From: an uncultured beta proteobacterium
GTDB taxonomy: Bacteria > Pseudomonadota > Gammaproteobacteria > Burkholderiales > Rhodocyclaceae
DNA: 8,505 bases
Direction of reading: 5' to 3'
Assembly: GCA_903930395.1 (NCBI GenBank)
Contig: CAIYYE010000442.1
Coordinates: 1-8,505 of the forward strand
Shown here: positions 1-7,577 of the stretch, in pieces
Layout of the letters: every line of letters starts with the position of its first letter
Numbering within the stretch: the first letter of the stretch is position 1
Made by a program: the position numbers and the translations under genes
Notes under the pieces: model-generated
What the model saw: the letters and a program-made list of their open reading frames with translations, nothing else
Database searches by the model: none
What the model was told of the DNA's origin: nothing

Positions 1-1663
<1,663 letters not shown>

Positions 1664-1693
1664 CGCTGTGGCCGGAGGATAGTGAAGGGGGAA

Positions 1694-1722
1694 ACTATAC
1701 CCAAAAGAAACAGTGTGCGCTG
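1694..1722 (-). promoter_or_regulatory. Candidate uvrA promoter
   Basis: On the minus strand TATAGT (1699-1694) matches the sigma70 -10 consensus at five of six positions and would start transcription near 1687, about 24 nt before the uvrA ATG. The -35 position (about 1722-1717, CAGCGC) is a poor match. That is common for promoters with extra upstream control, but it leaves this a tentative call. Confidence 0.45.
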
Positions 1723-1726
1723 CTTT

Positions 1727-1746
1727 TGCTGGATGAAAAAACAGTA
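1727..1746 (-). promoter_or_regulatory. LexA (SOS) box upstream of uvrA
   Basis: Read on the minus strand the site is TACTGTTTTTTCATCCAGCA. It fits the CTGT-N8-ACAG LexA operator with a single core mismatch (CCAG for ACAG), and the outer TA of the left half is kept. From memory it closely resembles the Escherichia coli uvrA SOS box, including the TTCAT centre. It sits 64 nt upstream of the uvrA ATG, just upstream of the proposed -35. LexA repression of uvrA is established in E. coli; its operation here is inferred from position and sequence. Confidence 0.75.
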
Positions 1747-1770
1747 CATCCCCCGTCGGCCTACGGGGAT
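1736..1770 (-). terminator. Possible intrinsic terminator of the lipoprotein gene
   Basis: The arms CCCCGT (1768-1763) and ACGGGG (1756-1751) pair around a 6-nt loop on the minus strand, and an outer AT/AT pair can form with one bulged base. The arms overlap the lipoprotein stop codon (1763-1761). Six T residues follow at 1741-1736, but about six bases separate them from the stem, so termination may be weak. The T-tract lies inside the LexA box. Confidence 0.45.
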
Positions 1771-2318
1771 TGGCGCTCGAAGATTTCCTGCTCGATCAGC
1801 CAGCGGCCGTCGATCCGGCGCAGTTGCCATTGTTTCGTGCCGGTTTCGGAGAGTTCTCCGTCTTCAAAGTGTTGCGGGAAACTGAGCAGCGCTTCTCCAT
1901 CGCCGAGCATTTCGATCTCGGGCTTGCCGAAATCCAGCACGGCCTGCCGGGTTTTTCCCTGCACCATGCGCAGGCGTCGCGTCTGCCAGCGCAGGGACGG
2001 CGTGCCGTTGCCGGAGTAGGCCGGGGCGTAGTGGGCCAGGAAGGCATCGAAGTCACGCTCCTGCCATGCCTGCCGCCAAGCCTCGAAGAGCCTGAGCAAT
2101 TCCTTTTCCGGCCTGGCATGGCTGGGCTCGATGAGGCGGGAGGCGAGTGCCGGTGGCCGCTTTGCCGGTTCTTCGAGATCGTGGAGGGCGGCGGGTGGAG
2201 GCGGGATATTCAGACGCGACGCTCGGCGCAAACCGGTACAGCCGGTCAGCGAGAGGGTGATGACGATGGTCGCCAGGGCGATACGGCACCGTGCGGAAAG
2301 GGGTGGTAAATTTCGCAT
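1761..2318 (-). CDS. Lipoprotein with a C-terminal NTF2-like (Cds6/SnoaL-type) domain
   Basis: The product is a predicted 185-residue lipoprotein. The N-terminus [17 protein letters not shown] has positive residues, then a hydrophobic core and a lipobox LTGC with the lipidated cysteine at residue 27. A proline-rich linker follows (about 34-75). The folded part (about residues 70-183) contains an [25 protein letters not shown] helix, then [23 protein letters not shown], and an end [11 protein letters not shown]. This order resembles the NTF2-like domain found at the C-terminus of Cds6-type L,D-transpeptidase-associated proteins. Mature protein should sit on the periplasmic face of a membrane. 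No catalytic residues are recognised, so binding or scaffolding is more likely than enzyme activity. The open frame extends 83 codons further upstream, but those residues look non-coding and would bury the signal peptide; the ATG at 2318 is preferred despite no clear Shine-Dalgarno. It runs toward uvrA, with 97 nt between the stop and the uvrA start. Confidence 0.82.
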   Translation of the reverse strand: MRNLPPLSARCRIALATIVITLSLTGCTGLRRASRLNIPPPPAALHDLEEPAKRPPALASRLIEPSHARPEKELLRLFEAWRQAWQERDFDAFLAHYAPAYSGNGTPSLRWQTRRLRMVQGKTRQAVLDFGKPEIEMLGDGEALLSFPQHFEDGELSETGTKQWQLRRIDGRWLIEQEIFERQSP

Positions 2319-2332
2319 AATGACAAATGCAT

Positions 2333-2360
2333 AATTGGGCGCTGGCAGTGTAGCCCAATT
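2333..2360. repeat. Perfect 8-bp inverted repeat, possible operator
   Basis: AATTGGGC (2333-2340) and GCCCAATT (2353-2360) are exact reverse complements separated by 12 nt, and the proposed -10 of the lipoprotein promoter fills part of the spacer. Possible roles are an operator for a dimeric regulator or a hairpin in the DNA or leader. No known regulator motif was recognised. Confidence 0.6.
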
Positions 2361-2374
2361 CAGCGTCGCTTCAA
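2347..2374 (-). promoter_or_regulatory. Candidate promoter of the lipoprotein gene
   Basis: On the minus strand TTGAAG (2374-2369, four of six matches to TTGACA) and TACACT (2352-2347, four of six to TATAAT) are 16 bp apart. Transcription would begin near 2340, about 22 nt before the ATG at 2318. The -10 lies inside the inverted repeat at 2333-2360. Confidence 0.5.
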
Positions 2375-2461
2375 TCGGTGCATGCCTGCAAACGGGATTC
2401 CGGGCGCTATTTACGGTCTGGGTGAGCAGCGTTTCCGGCGCGATGGAGCAGGGCGCAAACC

Positions 2462-2470
2462 TGCTAATAT
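2462..2470 (+). promoter_or_regulatory. Extended -10 promoter element before the MFS gene
   Basis: TGCTAATAT has the TGn extension followed by TAATAT, five of six to the -10 consensus apart from order of the last bases. No good -35 is seen around 2442-2447, which extended -10 promoters can tolerate. The start of transcription would be near 2477, only about 9 nt before the ATG at 2486 and about 30 nt before the ATG at 2507, which argues mildly for the later start codon. Confidence 0.4.
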
Positions 2471-2485
2471 TCCCCTTCCGCTGCA

Positions 2486-3724
2486 ATGCAACAATTACAA
2501 AAGACCATGTCACCCCCAAACGACCGCATGAGCCCAGAGGAACGCCGCGCCGGCGCCTCCCTGGCATCCATCTTCGCCCTGCGCATGCTGGGGCTTTTCC
2601 TGATCCTGCCGGTGTTTTCGGTCTATGCGAAAACCCTGCCCGGGGGCGACAACCTGGCGCTGGTCGGTTTTGCCCTGGGGGCTTACGGCCTGACCCAGGC
2701 CATATTCCAGATTCCCTATGGCATCGCCTCGGATATTTTCGGGCGCAAGCAGGTCATCGTCGTCGGCTTGCTGGTCTTTGCCCTGGGCAGCTTTGTTGCC
2801 GCCTGGGCGCCGGACATGACCTGGGTCATCATCGGCCGCGTCCTCCAGGGTGCCGGCGCGATCTCGGCCGCCGTGACGGCGCTGGCCGCCGATCTGACGC
2901 GCGAGGAGCACCGGACCAAGGTGATGGCCATGATCGGCTCGTCGATCGGCCTCGTCTTTGCGCTGTCGCTGGTCGGTGCCCCGATTCTGTACGGCTGGAT
3001 AGGCATGGCTGGCCTGTTCATCATGACGGGGGTGCTGGCGCTGTTGGCGATCATCCTGCTGCTCAAGGCCGTACCGCCCGCCCCGCCGCCGCACGGACAT
3101 GAAAAGCTGCCCCTGCGCAAGGTTGTCCTCGACCCTGACCTGATCCGGCTCAATGTCGGGATTTTCGTCCTGCACATGGTACAGATGGCGATGTTCGTCG
3201 TTCTGCCGCACGCCCTGGTCAATCATGGCGGACTCGAAGCCGCCTCGCACTGGCAGGTCTATCTGCCGGCTGTGCTCTTTTCCTTTGCCATCATGGTTCC
3301 GGCCATCATCGCGGCCGAACGCAAGGACAAGATGCGGCCGATTTTCCTGGCGGCCATCGCCTTGCTCGTCGTCGTCCAGTCCGGCCTGCTCATCTATAGC
3401 GCAAGCCTGTGGGCGCTGGCCCTGTGGCTGACGCTTTTCTTTGTCGCCTTCAATGTGCTCGAAGCGACGCTGCCTTCGCTCGTCTCGCGCACGGCGCCGC
3501 CCAGCGCCAAGGGCGCGGCGCTGGGCGTCTACAACACGACCCAGGCCCTCGGGCTGTTTATCGGCGGTGCGGCCGGTGGCTATATTGCTCAGCATTTCGG
3601 CGATAATGCGGTTTTTGCTGCCTGCACCGGATTGGTTCTGGTCTGGCTGGTGGTGGCGAAATCGATGAATTTTCCGCAACGGCGCGTGGTCGCCGCGGCG
3701 ACACAAACTGCTCAGGAGACATAA
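2486..3724 (+). CDS. YajR-like MFS transporter without the C-terminal YAM domain
   Basis: The product is a major facilitator superfamily inner-membrane protein of up to 412 residues, with about twelve hydrophobic segments. It follows E. coli YajR closely: MSPEERRAG (15-23), [17 protein letters not shown] (28-44), [22 protein letters not shown] containing MFS motif A (G79-x3-D83-x2-G86-R87-K88), [14 protein letters not shown] (117-130), [17 protein letters not shown] (135-151) and [17 protein letters not shown] (318-334). YajR is a proton-driven antiporter-type carrier whose substrate is unsettled, so substrate is not assigned. The chain ends soon after the last membrane segment and lacks the cytosolic YAM domain of YajR. 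Start is uncertain: ATGs at 2486, 2507 and 2528 are all in frame and none has a strong Shine-Dalgarno; 2507 gives an N-terminus of YajR-like length. Its stop is 2 nt before ssb, and the ssb ribosome binding site lies inside its last codons, which suggests co-transcription and coupling. Confidence 0.93.
   Translation: MQQLQKTMSPPNDRMSPEERRAGASLASIFALRMLGLFLILPVFSVYAKTLPGGDNLALVGFALGAYGLTQAIFQIPYGIASDIFGRKQVIVVGLLVFALGSFVAAWAPDMTWVIIGRVLQGAGAISAAVTALAADLTREEHRTKVMAMIGSSIGLVFALSLVGAPILYGWIGMAGLFIMTGVLALLAIILLLKAVPPAPPPHGHEKLPLRKVVLDPDLIRLNVGIFVLHMVQMAMFVVLPHALVNHGGLEAASHWQVYLPAVLFSFAIMVPAIIAAERKDKMRPIFLAAIALLVVVQSGLLIYSASLWALALWLTLFFVAFNVLEATLPSLVSRTAPPSAKGAALGVYNTTQALGLFIGGAAGGYIAQHFGDNAVFAACTGLVLVWLVVAKSMNFPQRRVVAAATQTAQET
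3714..3718 (+). promoter_or_regulatory. Shine-Dalgarno of ssb inside the MFS gene end
   Basis: AGGAG lies 8 nt before the ssb ATG at 3727 and within the last codons of the MFS gene, whose TAA is at 3722-3724. Ribosomes finishing the MFS frame would be close to the ssb start, so translational coupling is plausible. Confidence 0.75.
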
Positions 3725-3726
3725 CA

Positions 3727-4185
3727 ATGGCATCGGTAAACAAGGTGATTCTCATCGGCAATCTGGGCAAGGACCCGGAAGTGCGTTACACCGCCAGCGG
3801 CGAAGCAATGTGCAACTTCAGCCTGGCGACGACGGATAGCTGGAAGGACAAGGCGACCGGCGAAAAGAAGGAACTGACCGAGTGGCATCGCATTTCCTTC
3901 TTCGGGAAACTGGCGGAAATCTCCGGCCAGTACCTCAAGAAAGGCTCGCAGGTTTACGTTGAAGGCAGCCTGCGCACGCGTAAGTGGACCGACAAGGAAG
4001 GCCAGGAGCGTTACACGACTGAAATTCGTGGTGACCAGATGACCATGCTCGGTTCGCGCCAGGGCATGGGTGCGCCGGCTGGCGGCGGTGGCTACGACAG
4101 CGAACCGACCGATTATTCGCCGGCGCCGGCCAAGAACAAGCCGAAACCGTCGTTTGACGATCTCGGCGACGATATTCCGTTCTAA
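3727..4185 (+). CDS. ssb: Single-stranded DNA-binding protein
   Basis: SSB coats single-stranded DNA as a homotetramer in replication, recombination and repair, and recruits partners through its C-terminal tip. The 152-residue protein has a complete OB fold (about 1-110) beginning [20 protein letters not shown]. The DNA-stacking aromatic positions are present at W39, W53, F59 and W87, with [14 protein letters not shown] (51-64) and [17 protein letters not shown] (73-89). A short Gly/Pro/Ala-rich linker (about 113-140) leads to the acidic tip [10 protein letters not shown] (143-152), which is intact. The linker is shorter than in E. coli SSB (178 residues). An AGGAG sequence 8 nt upstream supports the start. 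It follows the MFS gene by 2 nt, and no ssb-proximal promoter is evident, so much of its transcription probably enters from the MFS promoter or an internal one. A terminator hairpin follows it. Confidence 0.98.
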   Translation: MASVNKVILIGNLGKDPEVRYTASGEAMCNFSLATTDSWKDKATGEKKELTEWHRISFFGKLAEISGQYLKKGSQVYVEGSLRTRKWTDKEGQERYTTEIRGDQMTMLGSRQGMGAPAGGGGYDSEPTDYSPAPAKNKPKPSFDDLGDDIPF

Positions 4186-4194
4186 TATCGGAAT
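4174..4194. repeat. 6-bp inverted repeat across the ssb stop codon
   Basis: ATTCCG (4174-4179) and CGGAAT (4189-4194) are exact reverse complements with a 9-nt AT-rich spacer that holds the ssb TAA. The spacer also contains TAATAT (4183-4188), a good -10 hexamer that lacks a well-spaced -35. It could be a small mRNA hairpin or part of an HDOD-gene promoter. Confidence 0.45.
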
Positions 4195-4198
4195 TTCA

Positions 4199-4232
4199 TG
4201 CGCCGCCTTGCCCGGACGGCGCAACTTCTTTT
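4199..4232 (+). terminator. Intrinsic terminator after ssb
   Basis: TGCGCCG (4199-4205) pairs perfectly with CGGCGCA (4217-4223), and two inner C-G pairs can extend the stem past one bulged A. A pyrimidine tract CTTCTTTT (4225-4232) follows at once. This is a good Rho-independent terminator. It ends only about six bases before the Shine-Dalgarno of the HDOD gene, so it may also act in that gene's leader. Confidence 0.7.
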
Positions 4233-4237
4233 CACCT

Positions 4238-4242
4238 GAGGT
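4238..4242 (+). promoter_or_regulatory. Shine-Dalgarno of the HDOD gene
   Basis: GAGGT lies 8 nt before the ATG at 4251 and fixes that start. The surrounding ACCTGAGGT is self-complementary, so part of the site could fold on itself, though the loop would be too small for a stable stem. Confidence 0.65.
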
Positions 4243-4250
4243 AAAAGAGC

Positions 4251-5099
4251 ATGGCCAGCGCCGTCACCTTCAAGATTCTCGAAGACATCGCCCGGGATCT
4301 TTCCGGCAACGAAATCACGTTTCCGACCTTCCTCGACATTACCTTCCAGGTGCGCGCTGCGCTCAAGGATCCCAATCTGAATGTCGAGCAGCTGTCGAAG
4401 CTGGTCGGTGCCGAGCCGCTGATGAGCGCCAAGATCATCCGCATGGCCAACTCGGTGGCGATGAACCCGAGCGGGCGCGAAGTGGCCGACGTCAAGAGCG
4501 CCATCGTTCGGGTCGGCATGGAGGCGGTGCGTACCGTGTCGTTCGCCGTGGCCATGGAGCAACTGCTCAAGTCGAAGCAGATGCAGCCTTTCGAGGCGCT
4601 TTCCCATAGCCTGTGGGAACATACCTCGCATGTCGCGGCCCTGTGCCGTGTGCTGGCACGCAAGATGGCCAAGATCAATGGCGACGAGGCGATGTTTGCC
4701 GGCCTGGTACACGATCTCGGCGTTTTCTACCTGATGTCGCGGGCGGCGAATTTCCCCGAACTGGCCAACGACAAGGTCGAGTTGCATGGCCTGCTTGTCG
4801 GCTGGCACGACAATATCGGCCACGCCCTGCTCTCGGCCATGGGCTTGCCCGAGTCGGTGCTCGAGGCAGTCCGGGATCATGAGACTGACCGCGAAGTGAC
4901 GGCTGTCGACAACCTCTCCAACGTGCTTTACATCGCCAACAAGATTGCCAACCGGACCTCCAGCTGGCGCGATGCCGAACTCGATGGCGAAATCGATACG
5001 TCGATTCTGGAAACGCTGTTCGATGCCGAGACCATGGCCGAAATCGTCGAGGAATCGGAAGAGGAAGTTCATTCGCTTAAGGCAGCACTCGGGGGCTGA
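4251..5099 (+). CDS. HDOD-domain signalling protein
   Basis: The 282-residue protein is a stand-alone HDOD domain with no receiver, EAL or GGDEF partner. HDOD domains are related to HD phosphohydrolases and act in bacterial signalling and regulation, mostly without proven catalysis. Visible hallmarks are the early FPTFLDITFQVRAALKDPNL region (24-43), VEQLSKLVGAEPLMSAKIIRMANS (45-68, the helical region that precedes the HD-like core), VKSAIVRVGMEAVRTVSFAVAM (81-102), LWEHTSHVAALCRVLA (121-136), and GLVHDLGVF (151-159) with an intact H154-D155 pair. HDNIGHALLSAMGLPESVLEAVRDHE (186-211) adds H186, H191 and H210. The C-terminus is acidic (EESEEEV, 268-273). Retention of the HD pair and several histidines leaves metal binding possible. 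It is soluble, with no signal peptide or membrane segment. It lies between the ssb terminator and kup, in the same direction. No specific partner can be assigned. Confidence 0.9.
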   Translation: MASAVTFKILEDIARDLSGNEITFPTFLDITFQVRAALKDPNLNVEQLSKLVGAEPLMSAKIIRMANSVAMNPSGREVADVKSAIVRVGMEAVRTVSFAVAMEQLLKSKQMQPFEALSHSLWEHTSHVAALCRVLARKMAKINGDEAMFAGLVHDLGVFYLMSRAANFPELANDKVELHGLLVGWHDNIGHALLSAMGLPESVLEAVRDHETDREVTAVDNLSNVLYIANKIANRTSSWRDAELDGEIDTSILETLFDAETMAEIVEESEEEVHSLKAALGG

Positions 5100-5145
5100 G
5101 TCCCGACGACTGAAGCGGCCCGTTGAGAAAGCCGCAGGATAGACA

Positions 5146-5150
5146 GGGAG
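5146..5150 (+). promoter_or_regulatory. Shine-Dalgarno deciding the kup start
   Basis: GGGAG lies 8 nt before the ATG at 5159. An in-frame TTG at 5123 would add 12 residues but has no such site and adds residues not expected in the family, so the ATG is preferred. Confidence 0.7.
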
Positions 5151-5158
5151 CGGTAGAA

Positions 5159-7048
5159 ATGAGCAGTCTCCAGACGGCGGATGTTACCGGCAAGCGTTTC
5201 GCAGCGCTGGCGCTGGCCGCCCTCGGGGTGGTCTATGGCGATATCGGCACCAGCCCCCTGTATGCGGTCAAGGAAGTCTTCGCCGGCAATCATCCGATCC
5301 CGGTGACCGTCGGCAACATCTACGGCAGCCTGTCGCTCTTTTTCTGGGCGCTCATCATCGTTGTCTCGATCAAGTACGTCAGCTTCATCATGCGCGCCGA
5401 CAATCGGGGCGAGGGCGGCATCATGGCGCTCATCGCGCTGGCCCTGCATACCGCCCAGGAGAAGCCGCGACAGACTCGCCTGATCATGATCTTCGGCGTC
5501 CTCGGGGCGGCCATGTTCTACGGTGACGGCATGGTCACTCCGGCCATTTCCGTGCTCTCGGCCGTCGAGGGCCTGGAGGTCATCACGCCGGCCTTCAAGT
5601 CCTTCGTCATCCCGATCACCATGGTCGTGCTCTTTGTGCTCTTTTTCGTGCAGCGGCGTGGCACGGCGCTGGTCGGTGCCTTTTTCGGGCCGGTCATGCT
5701 GCTCTGGTTCACCGTGCTGGCGCTGCTCGGGCTGCATAACATCATCGAACATCCGGCCATCCTGATGGCCATCAACCCGCTCTACGGTGTCGAGTTCCTG
5801 CTTGAGAACAAGGCGATGTCGCTCGTTGCCATGGGTAACGTCGTGCTCGCCGTGACCGGTGCGGAGGCGCTTTACGCCGACATGGGCCATTTTGGCCGGA
5901 AGCCGATTTCCCGTGCCTGGTTCTTCTTTGTGCTGCCGGCGCTGGTGCTCAATTACTTTGGCCAGGGCGCGCTGATCCTGGTCGAACCGGAAGCGGCCAA
6001 AAATCCTTTCTTCCTGTCGGCACCGGAGTGGGCCTTGATCCCGCTCGTCGCGCTGGCCACGCTGGCCACCGTCATCGCCTCGCAGGCGGTTATTTCCGGC
6101 GCCTTCTCGGTGACGCGCCAGGCCATGCAGCTCGGCTTCGTGCCGCGCATGGAGGTGCAACACACCTCGGACAGGGAACAGGGTCAGATCTACCTGCCGG
6201 CCGTCAATTGGGGCCTCATGGTCGCCGTGATGATCCTCGTCCTCGGCTTCAAATCGTCGAACAACCTGGCGGCTGCCTACGGCATCGCGGTGACCGGCGA
6301 CATGGTGATCACCTCCATCCTCGCCAGCGTGGTCGTCGCCAAGGTCTGGAAATGGGGCTGGTTCAAGGCTGGTTTGCTCTTCGCCTGCTTCCTTTCGGTC
6401 GAGCTCGTCTTCCTCGCCGCCAATATCCTGAAGATTCCCGATGGCGGCTGGTTCCCGCTGGTCGCCGGGATGGCCGTCTTCATCCTGATGATGACCTGGA
6501 AGCGCGGCCGCCAGTTGTTGTCGGAGCGCCTCAAGGGCGAGCGTCTCGAGTTGTCGATGTTCCTCGATTCGCTGGGTTCGTCAATGCCGACGCGAGTTGC
6601 CGGGACGTCGGTCTTCCTCAATGCCGACCCGAAGGGCGTGCCGCATGCCCTGCTCCACAACCTCATGCACAACAAGGTTCTGCACGAGCGCGTCGTTCTG
6701 CTCTCGGTACAGTTCTTCGACGTGCCCTATGTGCCGGACATCGACCGGGTCGAAGTCCGCCAGCTCAAGGAAAATTTCTGGAGCGTGATCATCCAGTACG
6801 GCTTCAAGGATGACCCCAACGTCCCGGCGGCGCTGTCCTTGTGTGCTGATTCTGGATTGGAGTTCAGCGCCCTCGAAACCTCGTATTTCATCGGCCGCGA
6901 AACGCTGATCCCGCGCCTCGGCTCGGAAATGGCATTCTGGCGAGAAAAACTCTTCATCGCCATGTTCCGCAACGCCGGTTCAGCCACGGCCTTCTTCAAG
7001 ATACCGAGCAACCGGGTGGTCGAACTGGGAACCCAGGTGGTTCTCTAG
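5159..7048 (+). CDS. kup: Kup-family potassium uptake protein
   Basis: Kup is an inner-membrane potassium importer, shown in E. coli to work as a K+/H+ symporter and most useful at low pH or low potassium. The 629-residue length agrees with E. coli Kup (622). The family signature GVVYGDIGTSPLYAVKEVF is at 23-41 in the first membrane segment. RADNRGEGGIMALIAL (79-94), MFYGDGMVTPAISVLSAVEGL (119-139), AVTGAEALYADMGHFGRKPI (231-250), VIASQAVISGAFSVTRQAMQLGF (305-327) and VTGDMVITS (378-386) follow in order. About twelve membrane segments end near residue 447. The rest (about 448-629) is the cytosolic domain, including MPTRVAGTSVFL (476-487) and HNLMHNKVLHERVVLL (500-515). No truncation or loss is seen. 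It follows the HDOD gene by 59 nt with no convincing promoter or terminator between them, so co-transcription is possible. It converges on rfaE2. Confidence 0.97.
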   Translation: MSSLQTADVTGKRFAALALAALGVVYGDIGTSPLYAVKEVFAGNHPIPVTVGNIYGSLSLFFWALIIVVSIKYVSFIMRADNRGEGGIMALIALALHTAQEKPRQTRLIMIFGVLGAAMFYGDGMVTPAISVLSAVEGLEVITPAFKSFVIPITMVVLFVLFFVQRRGTALVGAFFGPVMLLWFTVLALLGLHNIIEHPAILMAINPLYGVEFLLENKAMSLVAMGNVVLAVTGAEALYADMGHFGRKPISRAWFFFVLPALVLNYFGQGALILVEPEAAKNPFFLSAPEWALIPLVALATLATVIASQAVISGAFSVTRQAMQLGFVPRMEVQHTSDREQGQIYLPAVNWGLMVAVMILVLGFKSSNNLAAAYGIAVTGDMVITSILASVVVAKVWKWGWFKAGLLFACFLSVELVFLAANILKIPDGGWFPLVAGMAVFILMMTWKRGRQLLSERLKGERLELSMFLDSLGSSMPTRVAGTSVFLNADPKGVPHALLHNLMHNKVLHERVVLLSVQFFDVPYVPDIDRVEVRQLKENFWSVIIQYGFKDDPNVPAALSLCADSGLEFSALETSYFIGRETLIPRLGSEMAFWREKLFIAMFRNAGSATAFFKIPSNRVVELGTQVVL

Positions 7049-7075
7049 TCGTTAGCTAAAAACGGGCGACTAGAG
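7043..7075. terminator. Bidirectional hairpin between kup and rfaE2
   Basis: CTCTAGTCG (7043-7051) and CGACTAGAG (7067-7075) form a perfect 9-bp inverted repeat with a 15-nt loop. Each arm holds the TAG stop of one of the convergent genes: kup at 7046-7048 and rfaE2 at 7072-7070. There is no strong T-tract just after the stem on either strand (AATCTTTTC comes about ten bases later on the plus strand), so efficiency as an intrinsic terminator is uncertain. It may limit read-through or protect both 3' ends. Confidence 0.6.
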
Positions 7076-7558
7076 TCTGCGAATCTTTTCAAGCAGCGCC
7101 GTCGTCGACTTCTGGTGGATGAACGGGATCGAATGCACCGTTCCGCCCCAGCCGCGCACTTCGGTGCAGCCGACGATTTTTTCCACCGGCCAGTCGCCGC
7201 CCTTGACCAGGATCTCCGGGCGGCAATCGAGGATGCGCTGCAAGGGGGTTTCCTCGTCGAACCAGGTGACCAGTGCAACGCATTCCAGCGCTGCCATGAC
7301 CGCCAGGCGGTCTTCGAGGGCATTGACCGGCCGGTCGTCGCCCTTGCCCAGGCGTTTCACCGAGGCATCGGTGTTGAGCGCGACAATCATCGAGGTGCCG
7401 AGCGCTGCTGCCTGCGCCAGGTAGGTCACGTGGCCGCGGTGCAGGATGTCGAAGCAGCCGTTGGTGAATACCAGTGGCCGGTCGAGCCGGGCGGCGCGGG
7501 CGGCCAGTTGGTCGGGCGGGCAGATTTTGGATTCGAAACCGGGGTCGGCGTAGGTCAT
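7070..7558 (-). CDS. rfaE2: D-glycero-beta-D-manno-heptose 1-phosphate adenylyltransferase
   Basis: The enzyme joins ATP and D-glycero-beta-D-manno-heptose 1-phosphate to give ADP-heptose and pyrophosphate, in the cytosolic pathway to the LPS inner core. The 162-residue protein is one nucleotidyltransferase domain: FTNGCFDILHRGHVTYL (31-47) with the HxGH catalytic motif H40-R-G-H43, VALNTDASVKRLGKG (59-73), RPVNALEDRLAVMAAL (76-91), ILVKGGDW (116-123) and HQKSTTALLEKIR (148-160), which corresponds to the ISSTxI-like motif. It is the stand-alone counterpart of the C-terminal half of E. coli HldE, so the kinase half (RfaE1/HldA) must be encoded elsewhere. The start at 7558 gives the usual MT...FESKI..P.QL beginning; no clear Shine-Dalgarno is seen. 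It is convergent with kup and divergent from the TatT gene. Confidence 0.94.
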   Translation of the reverse strand: MTYADPGFESKICPPDQLAARAARLDRPLVFTNGCFDILHRGHVTYLAQAAALGTSMIVALNTDASVKRLGKGDDRPVNALEDRLAVMAALECVALVTWFDEETPLQRILDCRPEILVKGGDWPVEKIVGCTEVRGWGGTVHSIPFIHQKSTTALLEKIRRL

Positions 7559-7577
7559 GGCGCATTTGTCGATGGAG

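Noticed and set aside
2319..2567. 83-codon N-terminal extension of the lipoprotein frame
   Set aside because: It would place the lipobox over 100 residues into the protein, cross the divergent promoter region and overlap the MFS gene start. The ATG at 2318 gives a normal signal peptide.
2510..3733. 407-codon minus-strand open frame opposite the MFS gene
   Set aside because: Its translation is rich in Gln, Arg, Asp and Gly with no hydrophobic core or motif, while the plus strand gives a full YajR-like MFS protein. It is a mirror of that gene.
4182..5072. 296-codon minus-strand open frame opposite the HDOD gene
   Set aside because: The plus strand encodes a recognised HDOD domain with a good ribosome binding site. 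The opposite frame has none and would also run over the ssb terminator.
5089..5135. Two small hairpins between the HDOD gene and kup (TCGGG/CCCGA and GCGGC/GCCGC)
   Set aside because: Stems are only five to six base pairs and no T-tract follows either, so I did not call a terminator.
5069..6163. 364-codon minus-strand open frame opposite kup
   Set aside because: The low-complexity Arg/His/Asp/Gln-rich translation covers highly conserved Kup membrane segments on the other strand, so it is not a gene.
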